Assembly: GCA_013178155.1 (NCBI GenBank)
Contig: JABLXH010000006.1
Span: forward strand, 1-37,291
Reading direction: 5' to 3'
DNA from: Armatimonadota bacterium
Lineage (GTDB): Bacteria > Armatimonadota > Zipacnadia > Zipacnadales > UBA11051
Length of the DNA stretch: 37,291 nt
Shown here piece by piece: positions 1-8,777 of this stretch (the first letter of the stretch is position 1; each line of letters begins with the position of its first letter). Under the pieces are notes generated by a model that saw nothing but the letters and a program-made list of their open reading frames with translations, did not search any database and was not told the origin of the DNA. The position numbers and the translations under genes are program-made.

Positions 1-2
1 AT

Positions 3-500
3 GCAGCGGTGGCTGCGGTGGGGGGCAAGCTCTACGTCCTGGGTGGCATCTATGCCCCGCTGCAGCCCCGGCCCGGTGAGGGGGCCTACTACAACGCTGC
101 GGACAGTTGGGTCTATGACCCCGCGACGGGTGCCTGGTCGCAGCTTTCCGACATGCCCCACGGAGCCAACCGGCGCGCGCTGGCGTTCGCCGACCGCTAC
201 ATCATCCTCGTGGCCGGCTACAAGTACCGGCGGACCTGGAACATGGACGGGAGCGTGACCGAGGTCTACTCGGCCGAGGAGCGGGAGCTCGACTGGAAGA
301 GCTTCTTTCAGCGGACGGTGCTGGTCTATGACACCGTCACCGGCAAGCTATCCGCCACGGACCCTCTGCTCGATCAGACCTCCTGGCCCAGCGCCACTAT
401 CAGCGGCGACACCATCTACTGCCTGGGCGGCGAGGGCGGGGCCAGGCTGTGGCATCCGGCGACCTTCCAGATAGGCAAGGTGAGCGTACTCGCGCCGTGA
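3..500 (+). CDS. Kelch-repeat beta-propeller protein, C-terminal part (5' end outside window)
   Basis: The reading frame is open from the left edge, so only the last ~166 residues are present. Two kelch-type blades are visible: a GGKLYVLGG strand followed by NAADSWVYDPATGAWSQL, and a later TVLVYDTVTGKL...ISGDTIYCLGGEGG blade. These are the usual kelch double-glycine plus Tyr/Trp features. Kelch propellers of this type are secreted binding or galactose-oxidase-like proteins, or N-acetylneuraminate epimerase (NanM)-like enzymes. No catalytic assignment is possible from this fragment. It ends in TGA and converges with the LamG gene, leaving only 6 bp between the stops. Internal GTG codons near the window start are not real starts, because the frame continues upstream of them. 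Confidence 0.8.
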   Translation, partial: AAVAAVGGKLYVLGGIYAPLQPRPGEGAYYNAADSWVYDPATGAWSQLSDMPHGANRRALAFADRYIILVAGYKYRRTWNMDGSVTEVYSAEERELDWKSFFQRTVLVYDTVTGKLSATDPLLDQTSWPSATISGDTIYCLGGEGGARLWHPATFQIGKVSVLAP

Positions 501-506
501 CCCTGG

Positions 507-1667
507 CTAGTCGGCCGGAAGGGGCACCCGGTAGCGCACCACGTCGGAGATACGCAGGTCGTCCATTAGCATCCCTGGCGACCCCAGCCGCAACTCGGGT
601 CCGAGAAACCGGGAAAGCTTTGGGCGCGGCTCCCAGGCGATGAGCTTGCCATCTACAAACACCGTCAGCGCCTGCTCGTCCCAGCAGGCCGCGACGTGGC
701 GCCAGCAGGGCTGCCACGCCCAGGCGTACCCCATGGCGATGGCCCCCGACAGACGGCTCCAGCCGGTGCTGAACTGCAAGCCAACGTGGGAGTACTGGTC
801 CTTGCCGAGCCAGAGCCCTTCCGGACCGGGAATGCTGACCATGGGCTGCTGCACGCCGTTGTCCCCCGGTTCGAGCAGCTTGCACCACAGCTCGATGGTC
901 CCTGCCTTCGGGTTGAGGTGCTCATCGGCCGAACAGGCGACGTAGGCCCCCGCACCCAGGCGCAACGCTCGGCCGAAGCCTTCCTGGTTGTCCTCGGACG
1001 TGTACCCCACTTGCCCGCCGACGTAGAAGGCATCCTCGTCGAGGGGCTGCTCAAAGTCCAGGTAGAGCAGTGTGTGCTCATCGGCAGCGACCGGCGCGGG
1101 CGGCGGCCAGGGCGGGGTCGCCCATTGCGGCCCCGTCAGAAGGACCTCGTCCACCCGTGCCTCAGCGGCGCCCTCGGTGGCGATGGTCAGGCACCACTGG
1201 CGGCAAGCCGCCGGGGGCGTCCACGTAAGGGCCAGCTCGGTCCACTGTGCCTGCAGATCGAAGGTCTGCAAGGGCTGGTCGCGCCAGGGTTCGGCGGTGG
1301 CGTCAGTGGCGCTGACCGTGAGCTGGCCGGTTCCACAGGCCCAGAACCGCACCGTCCAGGCCTCCGGGCCACTGACGGGGATCGGCCCGTATCGGGCCGC
1401 AGCCCGGCCCTGCCGCGCTGTCAGATGCAGGTAACGCTGTCCGCCGTGAGCCGCCTCCCGGTTCGCCGGGCAGCGCCACTCGGCGTCGCCGTTGCTCCAC
1501 ACGGTCCAGGTGCGCGGGAGCCAAGTCTCCAGCGGGGGCAAAGCGCCCAACCGCGCCTGGTCGGCCGTCGGTCGAGGGGGCTCAACCAGCTCAAAGGAAG
1601 GGTTGGGCAGCAGGTTATCCTGGGCGAAGCTCAGGGCGGGGATTACCAGCAGCACGGCGATTAGCAT
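507..1667 (-). CDS. Secreted CBM plus LamG (concanavalin A-like) protein
   Basis: A 386-aa protein with an N-terminal signal peptide (MLIAVLLVIPALSFAQ, cleavage expected near residue 16-17). Residues ~18-190 look like a jelly-roll carbohydrate-binding module: NLLPNPSFE opening, a PVSGPEAWTVRFWACG strand, then a W-rich strand. Residues ~205-380 form a LamG/concanavalin A-like lectin domain: LLYLDFEQPLDED, GTIELWCKLLEP, WRHVAACWDEQALTVFVDGK, MDDLRISDVVRY. No catalytic motif is seen, so a glycan-binding or surface role is inferred. I chose the ATG at 1667 because the hydrophobic signal starts there and the upstream GH2 stop is only 2 bp away. An in-frame start at 1691 would overlap that gene and spoil the signal peptide. 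It is the last gene of the minus-strand cluster and ends in TAG. Confidence 0.8.
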   Translation of the reverse strand: MLIAVLLVIPALSFAQDNLLPNPSFELVEPPRPTADQARLGALPPLETWLPRTWTVWSNGDAEWRCPANREAAHGGQRYLHLTARQGRAAARYGPIPVSGPEAWTVRFWACGTGQLTVSATDATAEPWRDQPLQTFDLQAQWTELALTWTPPAACRQWCLTIATEGAAEARVDEVLLTGPQWATPPWPPPAPVAADEHTLLYLDFEQPLDEDAFYVGGQVGYTSEDNQEGFGRALRLGAGAYVACSADEHLNPKAGTIELWCKLLEPGDNGVQQPMVSIPGPEGLWLGKDQYSHVGLQFSTGWSRLSGAIAMGYAWAWQPCWRHVAACWDEQALTVFVDGKLIAWEPRPKLSRFLGPELRLGSPGMLMDDLRISDVVRYRVPLPAD

Positions 1668-1669
1668 CC

Positions 1670-4600
1670 TCACGGCGCTCCGCCCCCCCACATGCCTACC
1701 TTGCGTTGCCGCGCGATGAAGGCCAGGTTCTCCAGGTACATGCGCTGGCGGCTGTTGCCCTCGAAGTTCCCCAGCTTGCCCAGCCCGTCGCCGATGATCC
1801 GCGCGTTGACCAGGCTGTTGACGTCGTAGATGTCACCCAGGTAGACGTAGGCCAGACGCTGCCCGGCGGCGTTGTGGGTAACGACGTCGTCCACCAGCGT
1901 CACTCTCTGCCCCACGACCAGCGCCCGGTGCGCGGCCAGGGCTTGCTCATAGTAGGGGTCGTCCGGCTCGATGCCCGCGACGCCGATGTAGTGGACTTCC
2001 TCCACCTGCGTCCCGAGTTGCACCTTGATGGCGTGGGTCCCGACGGTATCGAGCACGACCCCTTGCCGGGGACGACTGACGGCTCCGGTAACGGCCACCA
2101 GCACCGGCACCGCGGCATAGCCCTCGTCGGCGTTGGCGATGAAGTCCAGGTCCCGTATGACCTTCTCGGGATGGGGGTTGGTCCACTCGTATCCTGGCAG
2201 GACCACGCCCTTCCGCATGGGGTTGTCGCCCTGCCAGGCAATAAACCCGCCGCCACGGCCCAGGGAGTCCGCCCAGACCGCGGGGTCTTGCCACCAGTCA
2301 ATGATCTGGCGCCCGTTCACGATGGGCACGTCCACGCTGGTTCCATCCTCGTAGTTCACCCGGTAGCGGAATGGCTGCTCCGTGGCCCAGGCCACCGAAT
2401 GGAGGAAGAACAGCACATCCGCGCGGCGGCCTATGGCGATACCGTTCACTTGCGCCGGCAGGTCCTGGTTGCCGGCGTTGATTGACTTCAGCACCACCGC
2501 ACCGCGGGGCGAGGCGATGTGGAAGGGGATGCCAGCGAGGGTCTGATCGCCCGTCGGCAGCGCCCGCATGTCGTTTTCGCCCTGGTTGGTCCAGCCTACC
2601 AGGCCGCTGGCCGGGTCATCGCGCAGGCCGCGGTTGGCGTAAGGGCTGAGGTCCACGGTGAAGAAGTCGTAGTTCTGTAGCCGCTGCTGCCGCGCTCGCG
2701 CCACCCCACCGGGGCCCCGCATGGTGCAACCGAGGTTCGTCAGCAAGAGGCTGCGCAGCCGAGCGACGGTCACGGCGCAGTCCGCCACGGGCTCATCCAG
2801 CCGAAGCTGGCTCAGCACCACGGCGCCCTGGCCCACGGAGGCCTCCAACAGCACTCCCGGTCGCGTCAGGCGGAGGGCCTTGCCGGCATCAGCGTCGGCC
2901 ACCGTGCAGAAGTAGTCGGCGATGAACTCCGCCGGCGGGCAACCCCCGTAGTAGGTTGACCACCAGTTGCCTTCGTGCCGCAGGATCGCGTAGTAGGCGT
3001 TGCTGGCCCAGTACAGGTCGTGGTTGGAGACACCTGCCAGCAGGCCGGCACTGGGGCCGCGGATGACGTGGTTCTGGATGTCGCTGGGCTCCTCAGTCAC
3101 CGGCGAGAGCCGTACCCGGCAGCCCAGCAGCTCCTCCACCAGCGCCTGCTTCTCCGGTGTGGCGCGGTGCAACAGGACGTTACCGCCGCCTGAGGCAAAC
3201 TGCCGCAGCGGGGTGATAAGGCTATCATCGAGGGCTGTTGCTACATCCACGATGGCGACGCGGTGGACGACCGGGGAAAGATCGGCCGGGCGGTCCGTCA
3301 GGTCGTCAAACAACACCTGGCTGTCGGCCAACGCCTGACGCAAGGGGCAGTTGGCTGCGGCGAAGAGAGCAGTCCCACCCGTTTGGCGGTAGACACCGGG
3401 AGTGGCCAGGTAGTCCAGCAGGTTCTGCAGGAGTGTCCCCGCCTGCGGCGCCGAGTCCGCCTTCTCGGTCAGCAGCAACTGGCAAAGTATGATGCTGCCG
3501 CGGCCCTCGTACTGCTCCAGCAGTGGGCTCTCCAGGATGCCCTCCCCGGAGCCGGCGTCTACCAGGGGCAGCCAGTTGCCTTGCGACGGCTTGCGGTAGT
3601 TGCCGGCACTGACCCTGTGGTCCGCGGCCCACCAGCGCAGGTCCCAGTCAGTCAGGCTCCGCAGCAGCGGATGGTCGGTGGCGCGGGCATAGGCCATGGT
3701 GCAGTTGCGCTGCCTGGCCATGGTCACTGGCACCGGCAGGAAGTCCGGGGCTTCGGTCTGCTCCAGGATCGCCAACTTGCCGCCGCCGCGCACAAAGGCG
3801 AGCAGCTCCTCGCGCCACGGCCCCTCGGGGGGCTGCTTGAGGGCATCTCGGCCAATGACCAATGCGCCCTGCTCCGGGACGCGTAGCTCCGCCAACACCT
3901 CAAAGGGCACCCGGTGCAGGCGCAGCAGCGAGGCCAGCCGGCCCTCCGGATCGTAGACCGACAGGGCCAGTCCCGTTGGCGCACGGAGACTCAGGCGAGG
4001 GGTGATGACCCAGTCACGGGTCTCGGCGTGGACAACTCGTCTGCCCTCCAGCAGCTCGACTCGCCACTGCACGGCCGTCGGTTCGCGGACCACCGGCAGA
4101 GGCACCTGAAGCGTGACCCGCTTGAGTTCGGCCGGTGCCAGGGTCAGGGTCTGGCTTGCTCCGGCGGTTTCCTCCATAGTGACCGTCACCGAGGTGCTGA
4201 CCGACGCCCCGGTGTTGGACGCGTAGATGGAGGTGCTGCGGGCCACCTCCGGCGGAACCCCCGGCAGGAGTCGCCAGCGCAAGGCCAGCCGCGCCGGCCG
4301 GCGCAGGTCATTGTGGACATTGACCTCCCGCTCCAGAACCTGGCCGCAGGGGAAGACGCGGTCCTCTTGTTTGAGCACCAGAGCCTGGGGCGGCTGCATG
4401 AACATGGGCACATAGGTGTCGATGAGCGCAAACTCCGCGTCGCGGAAGCCATTGAGGAAGAACCTGGAGGAGTCCAGCCAGGCCTTGCCATAGGCGTTCG
4501 TGCTGGCATAGGGCTCATCGCCGGCGATGATGCTGGCCCCCAGGGGCTTGTTCAGGGTCGCCGGCCAGAAGGCCTCACCCACGGTCAGCAGCTTGGTGCC

Positions 4601-6952
4601 CAGAGTGATGGGGCCCATGCTGTAGGGCACTACGGTCTTGCCGTCCAGCGGCCCCCACCAGGCGCCGTTGGGCAGGTCCGGAAAGCTGGTCAGCTCCCGC
4701 GGGTAGTGCAGGGCGTAGTGCTCCCAGGCGCCCATCAGGTCGCCGTCCGCCTCCCACTCGATCGGGCGGCCCATGCGGTCGAACTCACGCATGGCCTGAG
4801 CGATCTTCACCTGCCAGCGGTTGCCCAGCACCTTGGCTGCTTCGCCCTGGTAGATCCAGCCCCACATGTTCTCATTGCCCGCGCTCCACATGCAGACGGA
4901 AGGGTGGTTCTTGTAGACATCCATGACGTGGAGCTCATGCGCCAGCACGGCGTTCCAGAACCGCTGGTCAAAGGTGAAGTTGACCTGGTTGCACTCGCTC
5001 TCCAGCTTGATCATCAGTCCGGTCTCGTCAGCCACCTCTGCCGCCTCGCTCACGCCCGCCTGACCGTGCGTGCGCGTGAGCTGCACCATGAGGTCGTCCA
5101 CGTTTCGGCGCTGCCACAGCCAGATGGCAGCCAGTCGCTCGCCGGGGTCGGTCAGACCGGTGGCCTGTGACAGGCCGCTGGCGCCCCCGGCCCACTGGCT
5201 GCGGATCTTGGTGCGCACGCCGTTGAGGATGAACGAGATACCGTCAATCCATAGCTCGCGGAATCCGAAGCGGACCACGTGCCGGTCTGCCATGCCACGT
5301 TCCGGTCGCAGGTCAGTCTGCAGAATGTACAGATGGGGGTCTTCGGGCCACCAATAGCGAGGGTTCGTCCAGGTTGCCTCGACAAGGCGCTCCACGGTCT
5401 GACCGGCCGGGACGGTCATCTCCACCGGACCAAACAGCCTGACGGGCCGCCCGGCGTCAAGCACGCTCGGCGTGAGCACAACCTTCTGGGCCTCTGCGCC
5501 GCTATTGCGCAGACGGTAGTGCAGGCTGAGCTTGCGCTGGCGCACGCTGGTCACGACGAAGACGTCCTCGACGTATACAGCCGGCCGGGCAGTCAGGTAA
5601 ACCGGGCCGCCCAGACCCAGGTTGGCGGCGGCGTTGTAGCCCGCTACATCCACCATCCCGTCCTTGTAGATCGGCTCCTCACCCGCGCGGACGCGCTCCT
5701 GATTCCGCGGTGAGTAGGCAATCCAGTCACGGACAGCAACCAGAAGCTCGTTGATCGCGCCCGGCTTGAGGGCAGTTGTCACGTCCACCTCAAAGGGCTG
5801 GGAGCCGTGCAGTTCGTGCCCGACCGCCGTTCCGTTGAGATAGACCCAGGCCTCGGTCATGGCCTGGTCGAAGCGCAGCAGGAGACGCTCGCCCCTCAGG
5901 TACTCCGGTACGGTGAACTGACGCCGGTACCAGGCGCAGTGAGCCGGCGTGTTGGGCTGCACAGACGGTACCCGAATGGCCTGCCATGTGGCGTCGGCGG
6001 GAGGGGCCGTCCCGGGTTCGCTTCCCGGCACGTAACACATCTCCCACTCACCGTTGAGACAAAACGTGGGTCGTGGCCCGGAGGTAGTGTCGCTGACGAA
6101 GTACTTGCAGAGCCGCACCGGCGGGTAGACGCCCTCAGAAGTGGCTTCGAGCGTCAGGCGGATCCGGTGGCTGTCACCGGGCTTCAGCTCAAGAGCAGGA
6201 CTGACCGTCTCGCCCGGCTGTAGCGTGAGGGTCTGGTTGCGCTGCAGCAGCACTCGCTGCTCGTAGTCCACAGCGCGGACATCGAGTCTTACCACGCGGG
6301 GCAGGGCGCCGGGGTTGTGGAGTTCGCAGACCTGTGTGAGAGTGTTTTCGTCGCGCCGCGTGTCAAGCCACCGGGCTGTCAGCCAGTAGTCCTCCGGGCG
6401 GCCCCAGTTGGGCGGCATGAGCGCCTGCACGGCCCCCGTCGGCGGCGTCCCGTAGAGCCGTAGCGGACCAACGACCACCGCCCCTCCCTCAGGGACCCAA
6501 ACCACCCGCACACTGTCCCCCGGTTTGAGGCTAACCGGCCGGTCAACACGCATCTCCGCCTGATACCAGCGCTTCTCGGCGGCGTCCTCGGGCCGAAGCG
6601 GTTCCGTGTGGCTCGTCCACAGGAGGCGCCGGTCGTTGTGGTACAGGTGAACCTGGTGGTAGGTGAACTCGGAGAACCCCTGGTAGCTCTCCCCCGCCAC
6701 AAGCAGCCCGAGGTAGTACCCGCCGGCCGGGATTTCCCCGAGGGTCCACTGTAGCTGCGCCTTGCGCTGGCGCTGACCTGGCAGACGCACGCCATCAAGG
6801 CCCGCACCAAAGTACCCCGCCAGGGCTTCAGGGGCTCCCACGCCCGTCTCCGCCACCAGGGTGCCGGCGGTCGGCGGGACCTGGTACTGGGGCGCGGCGA
6901 CAGCTACCGCGCTGGCGAAGAGCAGCCCGGAGAGGGGAGGAAACAGTCGCAT
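1670..6952 (-). CDS. Very large secreted GH2-family glycoside hydrolase with C-terminal SNase-like domain
   Basis: A 1760-aa protein. The start is the ATG at 6952, which opens a signal peptide (MRLFPPLSGLLFASAVAVAA) and has an AGGAG 10 nt upstream. The open frame runs on to 7213, but that part overlaps the neighbouring gene and has no signal. Domain order: N-terminal binding module (~20-150), Ig-like region, GH2 sugar-binding jelly roll (~290-420, FCLNGEWE), Ig-like domain (to ~555), TIM barrel (~560-830), amidotransferase/trimerisation-like Rossmann domains (~1020-1400), a further beta domain, and a staphylococcal-nuclease-like domain (~1619-1760). The GH2 acid/base candidate is E694 in SAGNEN; the nucleophile candidate is E793 in VGEAFW. 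GH2 enzymes are retaining beta-galactosidases, mannosidases or glucuronidases; the substrate cannot be read here. The length is about twice that of a usual GH2. It follows the GH71/99-like gene by 50 bp, in the same cluster. Confidence 0.85.
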   Translation of the reverse strand: MRLFPPLSGLLFASAVAVAAPQYQVPPTAGTLVAETGVGAPEALAGYFGAGLDGVRLPGQRQRKAQLQWTLGEIPAGGYYLGLLVAGESYQGFSEFTYHQVHLYHNDRRLLWTSHTEPLRPEDAAEKRWYQAEMRVDRPVSLKPGDSVRVVWVPEGGAVVVGPLRLYGTPPTGAVQALMPPNWGRPEDYWLTARWLDTRRDENTLTQVCELHNPGALPRVVRLDVRAVDYEQRVLLQRNQTLTLQPGETVSPALELKPGDSHRIRLTLEATSEGVYPPVRLCKYFVSDTTSGPRPTFCLNGEWEMCYVPGSEPGTAPPADATWQAIRVPSVQPNTPAHCAWYRRQFTVPEYLRGERLLLRFDQAMTEAWVYLNGTAVGHELHGSQPFEVDVTTALKPGAINELLVAVRDWIAYSPRNQERVRAGEEPIYKDGMVDVAGYNAAANLGLGGPVYLTARPAVYVEDVFVVTSVRQRKLSLHYRLRNSGAEAQKVVLTPSVLDAGRPVRLFGPVEMTVPAGQTVERLVEATWTNPRYWWPEDPHLYILQTDLRPERGMADRHVVRFGFRELWIDGISFILNGVRTKIRSQWAGGASGLSQATGLTDPGERLAAIWLWQRRNVDDLMVQLTRTHGQAGVSEAAEVADETGLMIKLESECNQVNFTFDQRFWNAVLAHELHVMDVYKNHPSVCMWSAGNENMWGWIYQGEAAKVLGNRWQVKIAQAMREFDRMGRPIEWEADGDLMGAWEHYALHYPRELTSFPDLPNGAWWGPLDGKTVVPYSMGPITLGTKLLTVGEAFWPATLNKPLGASIIAGDEPYASTNAYGKAWLDSSRFFLNGFRDAEFALIDTYVPMFMQPPQALVLKQEDRVFPCGQVLEREVNVHNDLRRPARLALRWRLLPGVPPEVARSTSIYASNTGASVSTSVTVTMEETAGASQTLTLAPAELKRVTLQVPLPVVREPTAVQWRVELLEGRRVVHAETRDWVITPRLSLRAPTGLALSVYDPEGRLASLLRLHRVPFEVLAELRVPEQGALVIGRDALKQPPEGPWREELLAFVRGGGKLAILEQTEAPDFLPVPVTMARQRNCTMAYARATDHPLLRSLTDWDLRWWAADHRVSAGNYRKPSQGNWLPLVDAGSGEGILESPLLEQYEGRGSIILCQLLLTEKADSAPQAGTLLQNLLDYLATPGVYRQTGGTALFAAANCPLRQALADSQVLFDDLTDRPADLSPVVHRVAIVDVATALDDSLITPLRQFASGGGNVLLHRATPEKQALVEELLGCRVRLSPVTEEPSDIQNHVIRGPSAGLLAGVSNHDLYWASNAYYAILRHEGNWWSTYYGGCPPAEFIADYFCTVADADAGKALRLTRPGVLLEASVGQGAVVLSQLRLDEPVADCAVTVARLRSLLLTNLGCTMRGPGGVARARQQRLQNYDFFTVDLSPYANRGLRDDPASGLVGWTNQGENDMRALPTGDQTLAGIPFHIASPRGAVVLKSINAGNQDLPAQVNGIAIGRRADVLFFLHSVAWATEQPFRYRVNYEDGTSVDVPIVNGRQIIDWWQDPAVWADSLGRGGGFIAWQGDNPMRKGVVLPGYEWTNPHPEKVIRDLDFIANADEGYAAVPVLVAVTGAVSRPRQGVVLDTVGTHAIKVQLGTQVEEVHYIGVAGIEPDDPYYEQALAAHRALVVGQRVTLVDDVVTHNAAGQRLAYVYLGDIYDVNSLVNARIIGDGLGKLGNFEGNSRQRMYLENLAFIARQRKVGMWGGGAP
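1673..2098 (-). other. Segment encoding a staphylococcal-nuclease-like (SNase) OB-fold domain fused to GH2
   Basis: The last ~142 residues of the GH2 protein follow the SNase pattern: a VVLDTVGTHAIKVQL strand pair, VEEVHYIGVAGIEPDD, GQRVTLVDDVVTHNAAGQRLAYVYL, VNSLVNARIIGDGLGKL, and a closing helix with KVGMWG. In nuclease numbering, the Arg of the canonical RLIG strand is replaced (VHYIG) and the DTPE turn reads AGIE. The catalytic Glu and the second Arg (GQRLAYVY) remain. By homology this is probably a degenerate or binding version rather than an active nuclease. Confidence 0.65.
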
Positions 6953-7002
6953 CGTGCCATCGCTCCTGGCCAGCCTGGGCCTGGCCCTTCGCCCCGTGCG
7001 GC

Positions 7003-8760
7003 TCACTCGACGTAGCAGTAGTTGAACCGCCCGTTGGGGGCCACGTCGCCCTGGTCTATGAAGTCCATGATGTCGCCGCGCTCCGGGACGTTGTCGGCCC
7101 ACTTGAACTCCAGCGTCAATCGGCCGCTTCCCAGGAGGGCGCGCGGCACGGCGAGGTGCAGCTCCCTGCCATCCCACTCCAGTGACGCCTGGCCGATACA
7201 GCGCCAGTTCCAACCCGAACCGCTGTGTTGTTCCACCGAGCAGGTCCCTGGCTGCGGACGATGGCGGTTCACGAGGAGGTCATAGCCGTTCCAGCCGGTA
7301 TCCGCGCCGCCATCGGTGTTCAGCAGCAGTACCATCCAGTTGCTGCCCTCGGGCGCCGTGATAGCGGCGCGCGTGCGGGCGTAGAAGAAGACGTGTCTGT
7401 CATCGCGCGCGACCCGCAGGCGCTCAAAGTCGTTTCGGCCCGAGGTGTTCCGGTAGACAGTGCCTTGCCCATAGCCCGGGTGGTCCCGGTGGGCGGTGTC
7501 GCCCAGGTCATCGAGATACAGGGGGTTCACCTGCGCCCATTGCGCGAAGGGCCCCGGCACGGCGATGGTGCGTGGCGCAGAGGGTCGAGGCGCAGGTCGC
7601 ACACCCTTGTAGCGCCGGATGTAGGAGACCATCTGGTAGTAGTAGGCGTCGCCATGGCCACCCCGCATGGGCTCGATGTCGCGACTGTACTCCTGGCTGT
7701 ACTGGTCCACGAAGAAGGTCTCGCCTTTGGGCAGTCGGCGGCCCAGAAACCCCGCGTTGCCGTCGCTCAGGAAGCGTTGCGCGATCCACTCATTCCAGCC
7801 GGTGATGAACACGAACTGCGGGTCCACCTCCAGCGCGCGCTCCCACTGCTCCTGGAAACACAGTCCCGCAGTGGTCTGCAGTTGGTCAGGCGGCGGTTGC
7901 TTGCCGGCGTGGAAGCTGCGGCCGATGTTGCTCGTGGGGTGCTGCGCCACGCAGACGGAGAGTTCCTCGGGCACGCCGGGCTCATGCCAACCTGGCTGCT
8001 GGGGGTGACTGTCGAGCCACGGCCACTTGTCCCGCCCGTCGCCGAACCACCCGCCGGGGTTGCTCCAGGCCCAGGACTGGCGCAGCGTGAAGAAGTCTTT
8101 CAGGTCGGCGTCGAGGTCCTCCGCCGGGGCCAGGATGATGGGCTTACCATGCCAGCGAAACCACAGATCAGGGTAGTAGCCCTTGCCGTAGAAGCTGTCG
8201 TAGAGGTGTCGCACCACACGGTCTGCGCCGGCGTTGGCCAGGAAGCCGATCTGGGGCGTGGGCTGCCCAAGGCGACGCATCCTGTCGTAGACCCTGCAGA
8301 TGGTCAGGAAGTTGTGGTCATAGGTGAAACCATTGGTAACATCGAGGAACATGACGTCCACGCCGGCATCAGTGAGCATCTGTGCGTGTTTCCGGATGAC
8401 AAACTCGTCGTCCATGACGTAGTAGCCCAGATGTGGTTCGCCCCACCAGTGGAAGGCGCCCTCCGGTCCCCAGGCCGGGTTCTTCGGGTCGGCCGCGAGC
8501 AGTTTGCTGATGTCATAGACCCGGTCGCGCGGGTGTCCCCCCTGCCAGGTAAAGCCGAAGATGCCGACAAAGCGGCCCTCGCGCCGCGGGCCACATTCGG
8601 CGAACCCCGGCAGGCGCCGTCCCAGGCCATCGGTCGCCGCCCAGGTATCACTCATGGTGTCGCGGAGTGTGGGAGCCTCATCAGCCACAGCCAGCACTTC
8701 CCCGCAGGCGAAGATGAGCACGGCAGCCAAGAGGCGGGCCAGCAGTCTGGCCTGTGACAT
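7003..8760 (-). CDS. Secreted GH71/GH99-like glycoside hydrolase with C-terminal DOMON/CBM9-like domain
   Basis: A 585-aa protein with a signal peptide (MSQARLLARLLAAVLIFACGEVLA). Residues ~60-375 match the GH71/GH99-like barrel common in planctomycete-type genomes: FVGIFGFTWQGGH, YDISKLLAADP, FHWWGEPHLGYYVMDDEFVI, DAGVDVMFLDVTNGFTY, WHGKPIILAP, and FITGWNEWIA with E324 in the GWNEW motif typical of GH99/WbsX-like proteins. Residues ~400-580 resemble a DOMON/CBM9 carbohydrate-binding domain (HVFFYARTRA, LLLNTDGG, WNGYDLLVNR). GH71 enzymes act on alpha-1,3-glucan and GH99 on alpha-mannosides; which applies here is not decidable. GGGGAG lies 6 nt before the ATG. It lies 17 bp downstream of the YVTN gene and ends in TGA. 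Confidence 0.8.
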   Translation of the reverse strand: MSQARLLARLLAAVLIFACGEVLAVADEAPTLRDTMSDTWAATDGLGRRLPGFAECGPRREGRFVGIFGFTWQGGHPRDRVYDISKLLAADPKNPAWGPEGAFHWWGEPHLGYYVMDDEFVIRKHAQMLTDAGVDVMFLDVTNGFTYDHNFLTICRVYDRMRRLGQPTPQIGFLANAGADRVVRHLYDSFYGKGYYPDLWFRWHGKPIILAPAEDLDADLKDFFTLRQSWAWSNPGGWFGDGRDKWPWLDSHPQQPGWHEPGVPEELSVCVAQHPTSNIGRSFHAGKQPPPDQLQTTAGLCFQEQWERALEVDPQFVFITGWNEWIAQRFLSDGNAGFLGRRLPKGETFFVDQYSQEYSRDIEPMRGGHGDAYYYQMVSYIRRYKGVRPAPRPSAPRTIAVPGPFAQWAQVNPLYLDDLGDTAHRDHPGYGQGTVYRNTSGRNDFERLRVARDDRHVFFYARTRAAITAPEGSNWMVLLLNTDGGADTGWNGYDLLVNRHRPQPGTCSVEQHSGSGWNWRCIGQASLEWDGRELHLAVPRALLGSGRLTLEFKWADNVPERGDIMDFIDQGDVAPNGRFNYCYVE

Positions 8761-8777
8761 GAAACACTCCCCGGGTG

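Noticed and set aside
6953-7213. N-terminal extension of the GH2 gene upstream of 6952
   Set aside because: The added 87 residues are Arg/Pro-rich, overlap the end of the GH71/99-like gene, and precede a clear signal peptide that should be at the N-terminus.
7225-8757. 510-aa plus-strand open frame opposite the GH71/99-like gene
   Set aside because: It is antisense to a well-supported gene, with no domain, signal or ribosome site. High GC makes long antisense frames common here.
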